Origin: Amoebophrya sp. A120 | Lineage: Eukaryota; Sar; Dinophyceae; Syndiniales; Amoebophryaceae | Direction: 5' to 3' | Assembly: GCA_905178155.1 (NCBI GenBank) | Contig: CAJINV010000002.1 | Coordinates: 11,720,591-11,784,590, forward strand | DNA: 64,000 bases | Shown here: one piece after another, positions 13,949 to 24,889 of the stretch | How the letters are laid out: each line of letters starts with the position of its first letter | Position numbering within the stretch: position 1 is the first letter of the stretch | Position numbers and translations under genes: made by a program | The notes under the pieces: model-generated | What the model was told of the DNA's origin: nothing | The model's database searches: none | Seen by the model: the letters and a program-made list of their open reading frames with translations, nothing else

Positions 13949-14275
13949 CTAGGGCGGGGGAAGGGCAGGGAAGGGGTCGGGAGAAGGCAGGGAGACGAGA
14001 GGAGACTAGGGAGGTGCTAGGGAGGGGCTAGAGAGGGGCTAGGGAGGGGCCAGGGAGGGGCTAGGGATAGGGAGGGGGGTAGGGAAGGGGCAGGGAGGGT
14101 GTAGGGAGGGGGGTAGGCAGGGGGTAGGGAGGAAGTAGGGAGGGGGTAGGAGGGGGGTAGGAAGGGGGTAGGAAGGAGCTATGGGGGACATGGAACACCT
14201 GGAAAATTCCAGGAAGGGGGGTAGGAAGGGGGTAGGAAGGGGTTAGGGGGGCATGGAACACCTGGAAAATTCCGG
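13949..14275 (+). repeat. G-rich minisatellite (AGGGAGGGGCTAGGG / GGGGGTAGGAAGG type)
   Basis: This is a continuous run of short degenerate units such as GAGGGGCTAGG and GGGGGTAGGNAGG with almost no C on the plus strand. It contains two copies of TGGAACACCTGGAAAATTCC (about 14191 and 14254) embedded between G-rich units. Repeated GGG and GGGG blocks could form G-quadruplexes. Confidence 0.9.
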
Positions 14276-14375
14276 AGTGTTGTTTTAGCGGATTTCTCCG
14301 TATTAGAATGGCCCACGATATCACTATGAGAGTCATTTCATGCGTATGCGCTCCCTCACATACCAAAACGCCATC

Positions 14376-15065
14376 CACGCATTAAATTTTTTTCGGCTTT
14401 CAAAAATTTCAAAAAAATTGAAAATTTTTCAAAACGCAAAAAATTGAAGAATTTGCGCGGAGTTAGAGCGTTAAAGTACTGCCAGCCAATAAATATGCAA
14501 TACACTATACATCTGGATGACTGTACTCGTTTTAATTAAGTAGACAAGCACAAAGTCTCAAAATTGTTTTTTTGGAAAATTTTTAAAAATTCCAGGATCA
14601 CTTCTTTTTGCTATATTTATGTGATAAAAACTCGCAATACTACGAGATTGCACTTAGCTGCTTTGAATCGCACAGCCTAAAAGCCTGGAATTCCAGAAAT
14701 TTTGCAATATTTTTCTGAAGTTGCATTTTTATAATTTTTGAATCTTCCTGGAGGTTCTGGATGTGCGGAATATGTTACAAAGAAAAAACACACCAGAGAA
14801 GTAGCTTGCGTATTTGTTTCCTTTCCTATTCTGTGTTTTTTCATGGATTCTTGAAGAATATCAGGGAACTTTCTGAATTTTGTAAATTTTTTAATTTTTG
14901 GAAAATTTTAAAATTTTTGCCCTATATGGATGATCCACATATACTGTTGCGATACAACCAAAGCACGTGCATTATTCTTTGCATTTTCACCAATTACAGG
15001 CGTCCAAATGAAGAAAAACGCGGAAACCGATAGGATGCAACTTCTCAGCTCATTTTCCACGCTCA
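14376..15065. other. AT-rich core between inverted G/C tracts
   Basis: The sequence is very AT-rich, with many A5-7 and T5-7 runs and self-complementary stretches such as AAAATTTTTCAAAA and GGAAAATTTTTAAAAATTCC. The only open frames are short and of biased composition. No gene is supported. Confidence 0.7.
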
Positions 15066-15084
15066 CCATTCTGCCCTCTTTATC

Positions 15085-15245
15085 CCTACCTCCCCTCCCC
15101 CCCGATCACCAACATCGTCCCACCTCAGGTATACCCTCTTTCTACCCTCCCCATACCCTCTTCCCCCTGCCTATTCCCTGCTTACCCCCTGCCTACCCCC
15201 TGCGTACCCCCTGCCTGCCCCCTGCCTACCCTCTCCGAAAGGGCC
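15085..15245 (-). repeat. C-rich minisatellite, inverted copy of the 14-kb tract
   Basis: Units such as CTGCCTACCCC repeat here. Read on the minus strand they give GGGGGTAGGCAGGGGGTAGG, which matches units at about 14100-14130 on the plus strand. The tract is therefore the same minisatellite in inverted orientation. Confidence 0.85.
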
Positions 15246-15479
15246 CCCCTTCCCCCCTGCTGCCAAGCCCCTGGGGAGCGGAGGCGCCGGCGGATGCGAG
15301 GGTGTGCCCTAGCTCCTTTGTTTACGCCGGTGCGGCCCGGTGCATGCGCCCCCGCGGGAGCGAGCTGCTCTGTCGAAACTCCTGAAAACGCGCGGGAGCC
15401 CGCCGCGTTCACCGACCGGATTAGATGGGCGCAGAGAGGCACTCGCGAGCGCTGTGAGCCTGCTTCTGCGCCTCCCGAG

Positions 15480-15900
15480 TAGCGGTCGGAACCGGTCGGC
15501 GCCGCCCGAGAAAGGACGGGCGCAATTGCGGATAAAATCGCCCCTGTGGGCTGCTTGGGCGGCGGTGGCCAGCCGCGGGCGCCCGCCAGGGAATAGTGTG
15601 CCCCGGCGCGACGCTTCGCTTTTTGCGCCTCCTATTCCTACTCGCGGAAGCCGATCGGCGCCGCCCGAGCGGCAGTCGGCCCATTTCCGGGAAACCCTCT
15701 GCGGCAGCCGCGTAAGTTCGCGTGGGCCGCGGCGGCCACCCGCCCCGGTCCGTGGAAAAGTAGTGCCGCGGGGGGCGTTGCCGATCTTTTTGCGCCTTTG
15801 CCGCGGGCCGATCCGAGCTTCCCCGGCGAAGCATCGCCCCGCTTCTGTCTTCCCCGGCGCGCCTAGCTTTTTTGGCGGCGCGCACTGGGGCGGCGCGGCA
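15480..15900. repeat. GC-rich degenerate tandem repeat, period about 160 bp
   Basis: GGTCGGCGCCGCCCGAG (about 15493) and GATCGGCGCCGCCCGAG (about 15653) begin two diverged units. Both contain a GCTTTTTGCGCCT-like segment (about 15620 and 15785), and a partial third unit follows from about 15805. Long open frames across this block result from high GC and repetition, not from a gene. Confidence 0.65.
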
Positions 15901-16267
15901 AGACCGCGGCCCCCGGGTAGTATTCCCTTTTCGATCCCGGGCCTACTACGTGCGGGCCTTGGCCTACTGCGTGCGCCGATGAAAGTTGGCGCTACGCCGT
16001 GCGCGCATCGACGAGGGTCGTGGCCGCCTTATCAGTGACTCACTCGCCGTGGTAGCACCCCGGTGCGTTCGTTTCGCTCTGGTACTCGTTAAACAGATCG
16101 CGAGGGTAATTTTCGCTCATCGGCGGGACGAGAGAGCGTGCTGTTCGGAGCGTATTGTCATCCTGCTTGTCACGATTTGCACGCAGTCTAATCTTCTCGA
16201 ACATAGCTGAAACTCGACGTGGTAGTGTCTTTGCATAGTGGAGAAGTAATCGCATCTAGTGAGAAAA

Positions 16268-18676
16268 ATGTCCTGCTGCATTCCGTCCTCCGTTCCGGAA
16301 CTCGATGCGTTCTTCGCACGCCAGGTCCCGACCGGGTTCACCTCGGGCGAAGCGGAAGGAGGGCAGATGACCTACGGGGAAATACTATCGGAGGGGGTGA
16401 AAAGCATGCTGACGTGCAGCGCCGCGCTGTTGCCGCCTGCGCGCGCGCGCGACTGCGTTTTCCTGGACCTCGGCAGCGGCATCGGCAAAGGGCCAATCGC
16501 TGCGAGCATTCTGGCCCGGGACCCGAGCTGCGGCCTTCGCATTTCGCGTGCGATCGGGATCGAGCTCTCGCACCAGCGGCACGCCATCGCCGAGCTCGCA
16601 CTGCACCGGATGACGCGCGACCCCGCCGCCACTTCCTCTAACAAGCGTCGTCGCTCCTCTCGCAAGCTGTCCGCTTCCCCCGGCGCCGGTCTGCTTGTTC
16701 CGCCGGTCGTTCACGCTGAGCCAGAACCAAGCTCCGAAGCGCAGCTACTCGAGCAGCAGGTGCTCCTGCAGGAGGGCGATGCGATCAAGGATTCCGTCGC
16801 CGCCATCGCTGCTGCGGACGTGATCTGGATATCCAATATGTGCTTCCCCAAAACGCTCACGACGCGCATTGCCCACCTGCTAGACGGATTTGCCAAAAAG
16901 GGCGCAGTGGTTTTTTCCAGTCGGGAGCTGTTTCTCGTGCGCGAGCACATGGACCTGGCGCATGAACAGTCGTTGCATTGTATAAAAGAACTACTACTTT
17001 TGCGTTAAGTTTGAAAATGCTTTTAAGCAACGTTGTGCTCTTGTCGAAGTCGAATCCTTGCAATCGCACGTCTGAGCACAGGAAAATTTTGCCTCGCAAA
17101 CCGTACTATCAGGTAAACCACCGATCGTCCCGCAAAGCTGGCACGGCGGGCACGAAGTTTTCGTCTACCACATCACCGGCGGCACCTGCTACGGTCGGCA
17201 GCTGCACTGGCCGCGCGGACTGGCAGCGAGTGCGTATTACACCGACGAAAAAAGTTTCCGCCGGAAAAAACACCACGACCGGCAGGAGGCGCGAAGAAAG
17301 ATGGAGTCCTCGCGTGCCACAAGTAAGCAGTCCGCGTCCACCATTGCGACGGCTGCAGATCTGGAAGCAGGGAGCCGCGACGCGGTAGCGGTCAGCGGTA
17401 GTGTTTCTCCAGAACAGCACCCCGTTTCCGCGGACCGAGGCACGTCGATGCCACTCGCGCCAGCGCACGACAATACTGGTATTGCTGCTGCTTCGGAGAG
17501 GACTACGGGTGCCGTAAACCTGTCGCAAACGCTGCACACCTGGCTTTTTGGGCTGTGCACCACGAAAGCGCGCGGGGACGGTGAAAGTGCGCAATCCTCA
17601 TCCAGCGATGAAGAAGGAGAAGACGATTTTGCCACGGACGAGGAGACCTCAGCGTCGGGGCAGGAGGAAGCGTACCCGCACCTGGCCAAGCTCACGAAGA
17701 TGCTCTCGTCCTCGAAGGGCAGCTCCAGCCTAGACCTCCTCGCCGCGCCGCTGGAGGACGACCGCCGCCGGCAGGTGTTTTGGAACGCAAAAATCAGGAA
17801 CACGGAAGACAGCATCGCGCGCGCGTTTTCCTTCTGGTCGCTGTTCGGGCGGATCCCCGAGGCGGGGGCGGATCGAATGTACAACACGGTCCTCAGCGAT
17901 GATGGGAAGCAACCCGTGGATTACCGTCTCTACCCCTGGGGCCTGCCCAAAGTACAGCTTAGCTTTTTCAGCCAAATGCTTTTGTAAAGTGAGCTTGCTT
18001 CTCGGTCTCCCACATATGAAAAAAAAAGCAGCTTGCTGTGTTTAATATCCTGCGAGTAAATTCCCAATCTGCACAGGTGCCGTCCGCGCACACGAAAGAG
18101 TTTTACAAATTAAGGGTGTCGCCGGAATTCTTAAAGGCCGCCATCATGGATGCGCTGCTGCACGACACGAGCGCATTGGATCTGCTGGAACTCCAACTCG
18201 CAACGCACGACCAGGCACACGATCTGGCATTTCGCGATTTCCGCCGGTTGGTCTACAAATACAAGCCCCACTTTTCCGCAGGTTGGTGGTAATGAATAGG
18301 TCCATTCTTTGTGCTACCGGTGTGTGACCGTGAGAGCGGTCCAACTTTCTGAGTTCTTCTCGCACGCATTTTGCATAGTCCAATTTTGCTGCTGCGATTC
18401 TCATTCATCTTTCCTGGTCGTGGTCGAAAAATTTAAGACTGCTTTACCGTGCTCCTTTTCAAAAGTTATTCGCTCCAATCAAATTGCGACGATCGTTCGC
18501 CCGACCTAGACGACGTTGCCATGCGTGTCAATGCGGCGGTTTCACAACTACCGTTGGCCGTGCACGTAGGGACGACGACAATGTTTGCTAGTTACATCCA
18601 AGGCGTCGTCGGGTTGCGGACCAGAAAAAGTGTACGTATAGAGAGCTTCTGTTTCAGTGAACTTCATCTTCATTAA
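16268..18676 (+). CDS. DOT1: DOT1-type histone H3 lysine-79 methyltransferase (class I SAM-dependent)
   Basis: Exons are 16268-16979, 17113-about 17984, 18077-18281 and 18510-18676, about 651 aa. The first Met in the frame was taken as the start. Residues 36-75 read like the DOT1 core: YGEILSEGV, then the SAM loop DLGSGIGKG (67-75), then GIE with Glu99 as the probable ribose ligand. VIWISNMCFP (about 184-193) corresponds to the DOT1 motif IV region, and exon 2 opens with PQSWHGGHEVFVY, matching the end of the DOT1 fold. A Ser/Arg/Lys-rich insert splits the fold at about residues 117-150. Exon 2 continues with an acidic Ser-rich linker and a region of unknown role. The exon 2-3 join needs a non-standard boundary (TTG|TAAAG...CACAG|GTG) or a shorter exon 3 starting at about 18110. 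The last 15 residues could be intron read-through. Confidence 0.75.
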
Positions 18677-19399
18677 CTTGTGATCTTGTTTTCGTTTCCA
18701 CTGCGCTGGTGTTTCTGCGTGTAATTTTTGGACAGTGGTGATCAAGACTAGGAGACTCTGTGCACAATTTCTCTTGGATGGACTTTTCATTGTTGACGTG
18801 TTCTTGCTGACAAGATCCGGTGTGGTGTTTTTGTCGAATGTTTTTTGGTTTTGCTACTGCCGCGCATCTCTCTGTTGGTAAACAAGATCAGTCTTTATCA
18901 TTTAAGAACGGAAGATCTTGATCTTTCGAGCAAGAAAACAGGTCGTACGTCTTGTTGGACAATCTTGCACATGAACCAACCGCAGCCACTGCTCTTGGGT
19001 CCGAAAGTAGTGCGCACTACTAAGTGCAGCTGTACGCGGCGTGAGACGCCCGATTCTTGATCTCAACTCGTGTGCACGATTTGGTTTTTTTTGCTGTTCT
19101 TACGCACGGTTTTGTGATCATTTGCATTTAGTCTTTAGTGAGCCTCCTTAAGGTTTGCCGCAGATTAGCGGTGCGGCTATTGCTATTCCGTAGCACGTTT
19201 TACGTACGATTTAGTCGTTGAAGCTTCGCACGATTTTTCTAAGTTAGCAATTGAATCTCAACACGACCGCTTTTCCGCGAACTGCTGACGAACTACACTT
19301 TACTGAAGCGCTTCATCTTCTTTCGTGAGACTGCAATGGATCCATAACCGATCAGGTCAGGTAGGAATTCGCGGGGGACGGAAGATCTAAATCAGAATA
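18677..19399. other. Intergenic spacer
   Basis: I see no supported gene. AAGATC/GATCTT motifs cluster at about 18815-18930. A short open frame at 18845-19060 has no recognisable content. The spacer probably holds the 3' UTR of the methyltransferase gene and the 5' region of the next. Confidence 0.5.
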
Positions 19400-22300
19400 A
19401 TGCCTGTCCGCGCGGCACCTTTATTTCGCTACGATACCACTTGGTGTCTGCTCCATTGCTTCGCTCTGCTGTTCGCTTCACTGCTGGACGCGCGAACCGC
19501 TCAAGCCTTGGAATGCCGCGTGAACTTTCATGGGACCTGCCGGCAGCGGGCGTACTTGCTGGAGAAATCACTGGAGGATCTGGAAAACCTGTGGATCGAC
19601 ATATTACAGTGAAAAATGCCCCCACCCCGGAATTTGCAGAAGTTTGTCATACAAAGTTTCCAAATGAAAGCTTTTTGTCTTGCATAAAAGGATTGCGAGC
19701 GTTTCTGATGCAGAATCTGGGTGCGCAAGGTGCCTTGTGCATAACAGATCCGGCTGCTGTTGGGCTACTTCGCAACACAATAAATTTGACCTATTCAGCA
19801 TGGAAAATTTGTGATGCTGAGATATGCAAGACAGGGAATGTCTCTGTTGGAAAGGTTTGCCATAGAAATGCTCCCAAGTTCGGGGGTGGGGGCATTTTTC
19901 ATTGTAATACGACACGAGATGCGACCGGTCTTCACGGCCAGTGGACACGACAAACCCGGGGGCGCTCGCCGCTGCTCCCCGGAGCTCGGCCCGCTCGTCT
20001 TCGCCGCGTGCGCACGGCATGAACGCTTTGCAAATGAGGGAGCGCCCGTTGTTGTCCAGAAACGAGAACTTCGCTTTAGAGCTGTGGCGCTACTGCGGAA
20101 ACAGCCACGCGGACCCGATCACACTCGAAGTGTTCAAGACCGAGGTCGTGCAAAGCGACGGAACCACGGCAGACACCATCGTACAGGCCGACCAGTGGCC
20201 GCGAAGGGAGGATCTGGAAAAGCTGCAGAACCCTTACAACCAGTGGCTTCAGTTTGGTAAGACCGCGTACGAAATCAACGCGGGCGCCGCGCCAGACCAC
20301 CGAATGAGCTTCCATTGGGGACAGTACGAGCTCTCGCAGTTCTCGGACTACGAATTGGGTGCGGAGGGCTGCGACGACGTCAGTAATGGCATAGACTGGC
20401 GGGTCCTAAGGAGGTTTTTGCTCGTGCCCGACCGGAAGTGGCAGTGCGAAAAACTAGTCCGCGATCCGGCAAAATGGAACTTGATCACGATACTAGGTTG
20501 GTATAGTTTTGGTCTCTAATGATATTCGCTTGTTGTTTTGTATTTGTTCCTCTTCCTGCGTAGCACTCTAACTATAAAACATCCGGTGCAGCCAGCGTGT
20601 GTGTGTTTGCTGCTAGCTTGTTACGTCGAGTCAGCTGAGCAGGCCAGAAAGTGTCAGAACATCAAACCACTCCGCATATAATTCTGACAGAACAGTCCCT
20701 GGAACACCCGCAGGGAAACTTTCCGTACACGGGTGTTCGCGACGACTGCTACCTGGGCACGGTGTCCTTCTTCCTCCTCGACACCTTGTGCGCGGAAACG
20801 CCGGACGACTTTTTCAACAAACTGAAAAACGTCCTGCTCTACCTGGAAGGGTTGATCTTTTACGGCGACGCCGACAGTGAGGTCCGGCAGGAGTTTGGGG
20901 ACAGCAAGGTCGAAATGGGCAAGGCGATCCACGACTATGACAGTGAACATTCAGAGGAGCAAAAGTACCGCGCCAGCGTCTACTCCGGGGACGTTTTCAA
21001 CGCAACTGGTATTTCCGCTGGACGAAATGCTGACGCTGCAACAGAGGTGGCGGCGTCACCAGACACAACTTCGCAAAAGTTTTCGACGAAGGAGCAGGCT
21101 GCCTTCGAGTGGAACCGGGGAAAGGAACACTGGCAGCAACTGCAGGGCGGTGGAGACGAGGAAGTACTAGAGCAGGGCAGTCTAATGTCCAACACTCAAG
21201 CTGGTACTTCTCCGGGAGAAGCCGCCGAAGGATCCTCGCCACCCTCTGCAACTTACCCAGGCTCGCACACGATTCAAGATTACATGCAGGGCACGAGTGC
21301 AGCGGGAGAGACCCGGTCGGCGAGCGAAAAGACCGCGCGGAAGGCGGGTAGCAACTTGCACGCGTACTCGTCGCTCGTGATGCAGTCCGGATGGCCAGTC
21401 TTTGTGCTGTTCAATGACATCTCCGAAGTGGTCACAGCGAACATGCTGCCGCACTTGCCGAACCAGTGCGACTTGCTGGATACGGACTCCGACGTGGCGA
21501 AAAATTCCAACTTGTTGGAGTTCTTCACCAACTACACGAAAGGCGTTTATGTCGGCGTGGAAAAAGAGCATCACATCCCGCTGGTGAATCCGGACCGCGT
21601 CCTGAAATTCGAGGAGGCCGTGAAACAGTGGGGAAAGAGTAACCAGGGAGATGTGTTAACGACCGATAGTAGTACAACTACCGCAGAAGTCACGCAGCGA
21701 CGGCCGCCCACGGAGGTAGCGCAGGCAAAGGACTTTCAAGGAAGGGCGTTCAGTTCGGAGTCATCAACAACATCTCCGACAGCAGACAGTACCGCCACTA
21801 GCAGTCGCGCACAGCTCCCGCCTTTACTTGACTTGGAGAAGGTGCTGGTTCGTTCGAGACAAGGGAATCCCACCTACCGCGCAAAGATCTCCGTGGACGC
21901 GGAGTCTCTACTCAACGACCCGCGGAACTGCCCCTTCGCGCAAGCGGCCGCGGCCTTCGTTGGCGCCTACAAGGAGGTCGACCTGAAAGATCGGCAGGCG
22001 TGGGTGTTCCTCGCGTTCGACTTGCTTAAGTCCTGGGACGCGTTCGCCACGGACCGGTCCGGGTACGACCGCCGTTTTTTCTACGATTTGCTGACGACAC
22101 GATGGCCTATTTTGCGGTTCCTGGCCAGCTGGTTCGAGGAGCAGCAGGTGTTTCAGTTTCCGGGCCGGTACGACCGCAAAGAACAGCTGCTGCGCGCACT
22201 CAAGCAGAACCAAATTTTCATGAGTGGGAAGGACTTTCCAGGCATTCGCTCCAACACGGACCATGAGACCTGCAGGAAAAATGAAGAAAATTTTCTGCCC

Positions 22301-24538
22301 CACCGGTTTCTCGAATGGTCCATGTTTCAAGCGCGCTGGAACCGCGAAGGGACTTATCCGTTTGCGAAGGTCCGACCTGGTGTGTCTACTCGTCAGACGA
22401 CCGCTGCACATGAAGGTACTAGTGAAGAGAGTTCTCAGCATTTGTGGAAACAAAAAATTTTGCGGGCCGTTGCCGCAGTGCACGAGACCTTTTCAGACCC
22501 CCCGGATGAACCTGTGCACAACCACGGCGGTTCACCATTGGCGGCGAAAGATCCAGGGAGCTTCGCTGTACGGCTGAGGCACCTGCAGGAAGTGCAGGAC
22601 AATCTGAAGGGGCTGTTGCTGCGCGGCAAAGAACTCGAGCACAATCAGAGCTACCTTTGCACCGTGTTACCCAAGCTGGATGTGGTTTTCGTGGCAGGAT
22701 CAAAAGCCGGCGCCGGGTACGGTTCCTTTACCGTCCGGGGTCGCCAGGTCGCCCGGGGCCTGCGCAAGTTTGGTAGGGTCAAGGCAAGAGCGTGGAACTT
22801 TGAATGCACCCAGTACTGTGACCACCTGAAGCAGGCGCACGAGCAGAACGACAAGGATGTGAAAGAGTACAAGGACGGAGTGCTGCAGGTCAACTGGTAC
22901 CTCGCACTGTCCGAGGAGGAAAAGAAGACCGCGAGAATGCCGCCCATGCCGGAAATGCCGGTTTTGTTTCAGGACCCGAATGTGGTGGTGCACGTGAAGA
23001 TCCCCTGCAAATGCTTGTTCGAGCACCTCAGCCTACGGGAGACGATTCACATCTTGGATCCGATCGATTTGTTGCTGCAGGACTGGGTGATGCTCGAGCG
23101 AATGGGGTTTTCGGCGGTGCTGCTACAGACGTCGCTCGCGAGCAGAGACATGCTCGCGCATCCGACCCTGTCGGGAGACGGGAAAAAAAGTGCGCTCGGT
23201 GAGGACGAGACCATCGAGCGAACTCTCCACTCCGACCGGGTATTCGTGTCCGCCGCGTCGTCGGAAGAGCGGGCGGACCAGGAAGTGGGCGACGCGCTTT
23301 TAGACCAAGAAGAAATAAACTTTGCCGTGGAGGCGTTCTCCGCCGCCTTGCTACACGCCGTCACGATTCAAGAAACGGACGGCGCGTACCAATTCTGCGA
23401 GCTCTTGGAGAAGATTTGGGCAGCGCTGCGGGACTTGGTGGTGAAAAGCGAGACCGTGCGCAGGTACTTGGACCAACGGTGGTTTGGCGAGATTCTGTCC
23501 GCGACAAGGCTCTTTTCCGCGAACAAGCAGCACTGTGGAGCGACGTCTACGTCGCATCCGGCACAACAGGAAGAAGGCCTGAAAGAGGTCTGGCCGATAA
23601 AACACCTCGACCGCGCGGGGGCACCCGGCAGCCGGTACCTGCCCGCTCCAGCCGCGGAGCCCCAGAAAGTGGTCTCGCAAGCACCGCCAGCAATTATCCC
23701 GATCAACTTCGGTTCATCATCACCGTCCTCCGTAGAAGTACACGTAAGGGAGAAGGGCTTCGCTGGGTTCTACTGGCTCCCACTCCACCACAGCAACTTC
23801 CATGATTTGCGCAACGCGGAGCCCGGGGAAGACAACCCGAAGCAAACGTTCGGGGTGCACAGCACCCATTACGACAAGGGGCTGTTCGACGAGATCCAGA
23901 AGTTCCTGACCGCCCACACGAACGCGACCTTCCAGCACATCGATCCCAACGGGCAGTTTGTGTTCACCGGCGGCCACATTCTGAGCCCGCAGCAGACCAA
24001 AATCGTGTACAAGACCTTCCAAACGTTCGACTTCACGGCCATGCGCACCAACCAGAACTGCGACGCCGGGGAGTCCCGGCAGGCGAGCAACAACACCTTT
24101 CTGTCGAAGCAGTTCTTCTGCACGCGCTACAAGACCGGGCAGCGACTGCTGAACCACTTCGCGGTCGGCATTCCCGCGGTCGTGTTCCGAGAAACGGGAC
24201 CCATGGACGTTCTGGAGGGGTGGAACGAGGAAGAGGAAGAGGAAATGCAGCAAGGGACGACGGAGGTAGCGGAGCCAAGTAGAGAAGCGCCATCTGCTTC
24301 ATCGTCTTCATCTCCATTGGACGGGAAAGAATATCCCTTGCTCGCCTCATCGGTTCCGGAAGCCCTTGAGAAGGTCGACTTGTATCTTAACAAGTTTTCG
24401 ATCGCGGACAAGAGAAAACTTCGGCGGAAGGTGGTGGGTTTGAGCAAAGATTACAGCTTGCAAAATTTGGCCTGGAGGCTGCTTTTTGTCATCGCCGACA
24501 TCGCTGCAAAAACTGGGAAAATTGACGCGAGGGATTAA
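19400..24538 (+). CDS. Large secretory-pathway protein, possible GT-B glycosyltransferase-like
   Basis: Exons are 19400-19601, 19915-20496 and 20658-24538, 1,554 aa, with phases consistent throughout. The first intron is an introner; the second is GT-AG (20497-20657). A signal peptide is clear: basic start, then WCLLHCFALLFASLL and an Ala-rich cleavage region near residue 36. The long middle is acidic and Ser/Thr-rich. In the C-terminal half, GYGSFTVRGRQVARGLRKFG resembles the N-terminal nucleotide-loop region of GT-B enzymes. RYKTGQRLLNHFAVGIPAVV followed by a conserved-looking Glu/Pro segment resembles the sugar-nucleotide-binding helix of GT1/GT4 families (KPATRLLNAFAAGVP style). The assignment rests on these two patterns only. 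It could instead be an uncharacterised alveolate secretory protein. Confidence 0.6.
19602..19909 (+). mobile_element. Introner IE4 (308 bp), family D
   Basis: The ends are TATTACAGTGAAAAATGCCC and the inverted repeat GGGGGCATTTTTCATTGTAATA. The flanking direct repeat is CGACA (19597-19601 and 19910-19914). Excision with one repeat gives the in-frame join WIDTRCD. A canonical GT-AG alternative also keeps frame: donor at GTGAAAAATG within the arm, acceptor at CACGAG. The forward sequence matches the reverse complement of the element at 44356-44661, including a shared stretch around GTTTCCAAATGAAAGC. Confidence 0.9.
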
Positions 24539-24889
24539 AAGGCCTTTTTTGCCGAACCGGCAAACTGATGTAACACTAATGTATGAATCGACGCTTTTTT
24601 GTGTTGCACGCTACAAGCACTAGCACACTCACACAGTCGCGAAACAGTGGGTCTACAACCATTGGGAATAGGAAAAGTTTTCTATTTCAGCTCAGCTGAT
24701 CATGTTCCGGGTTGCAGGGAAATGTTTATTTAGAGGATCACGGGATCGTGAATACTGAATTTCAATTTGCACAACCATCCTGTGTATTACAAGTTACGTT
24801 CGATTTCGAAGAATGACACGGGCCGATGGTGCCATGTGTGTAAGCGTCCTTACTTTTTCTTTTCGCGGTCCACCTTAAGTGATAAACAA
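24539..24889. other. Intergenic spacer
   Basis: A small hairpin-like TTGCCGAACCGGCAA lies at about 24549-24563, just after the upstream stop codon. I see nothing else. Confidence 0.4.

Larger units (their letters stand above)
12814..16267. other. Divergent intergenic (strand-switch) region
   Basis: The giant gene runs left from 12.8 kb and the DOT1-like gene runs right from 16.3 kb. I see no convincing gene between them: open frames at 13.5-13.9 kb and 15.3-16.0 kb are low in complexity or overlap repeats. The interval holds two inverted minisatellite tracts around an AT-rich core, and a GC-rich repeat block, each listed separately. Promoters for both genes presumably lie here, but no motif could be assigned. 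Confidence 0.7.

Noticed and set aside
13949-14275. Possible internal telomeric array
   Set aside because: TAGGG-like strings occur, but there is no regular TTTAGGG or TTAGGG period. The tract is an irregular G-rich minisatellite.
15340-16038. 232-codon plus-strand frame
   Set aside because: It runs through the GC-rich degenerate repeat, and its Arg/Pro/Ala-rich content and lack of recognisable features do not support a gene.
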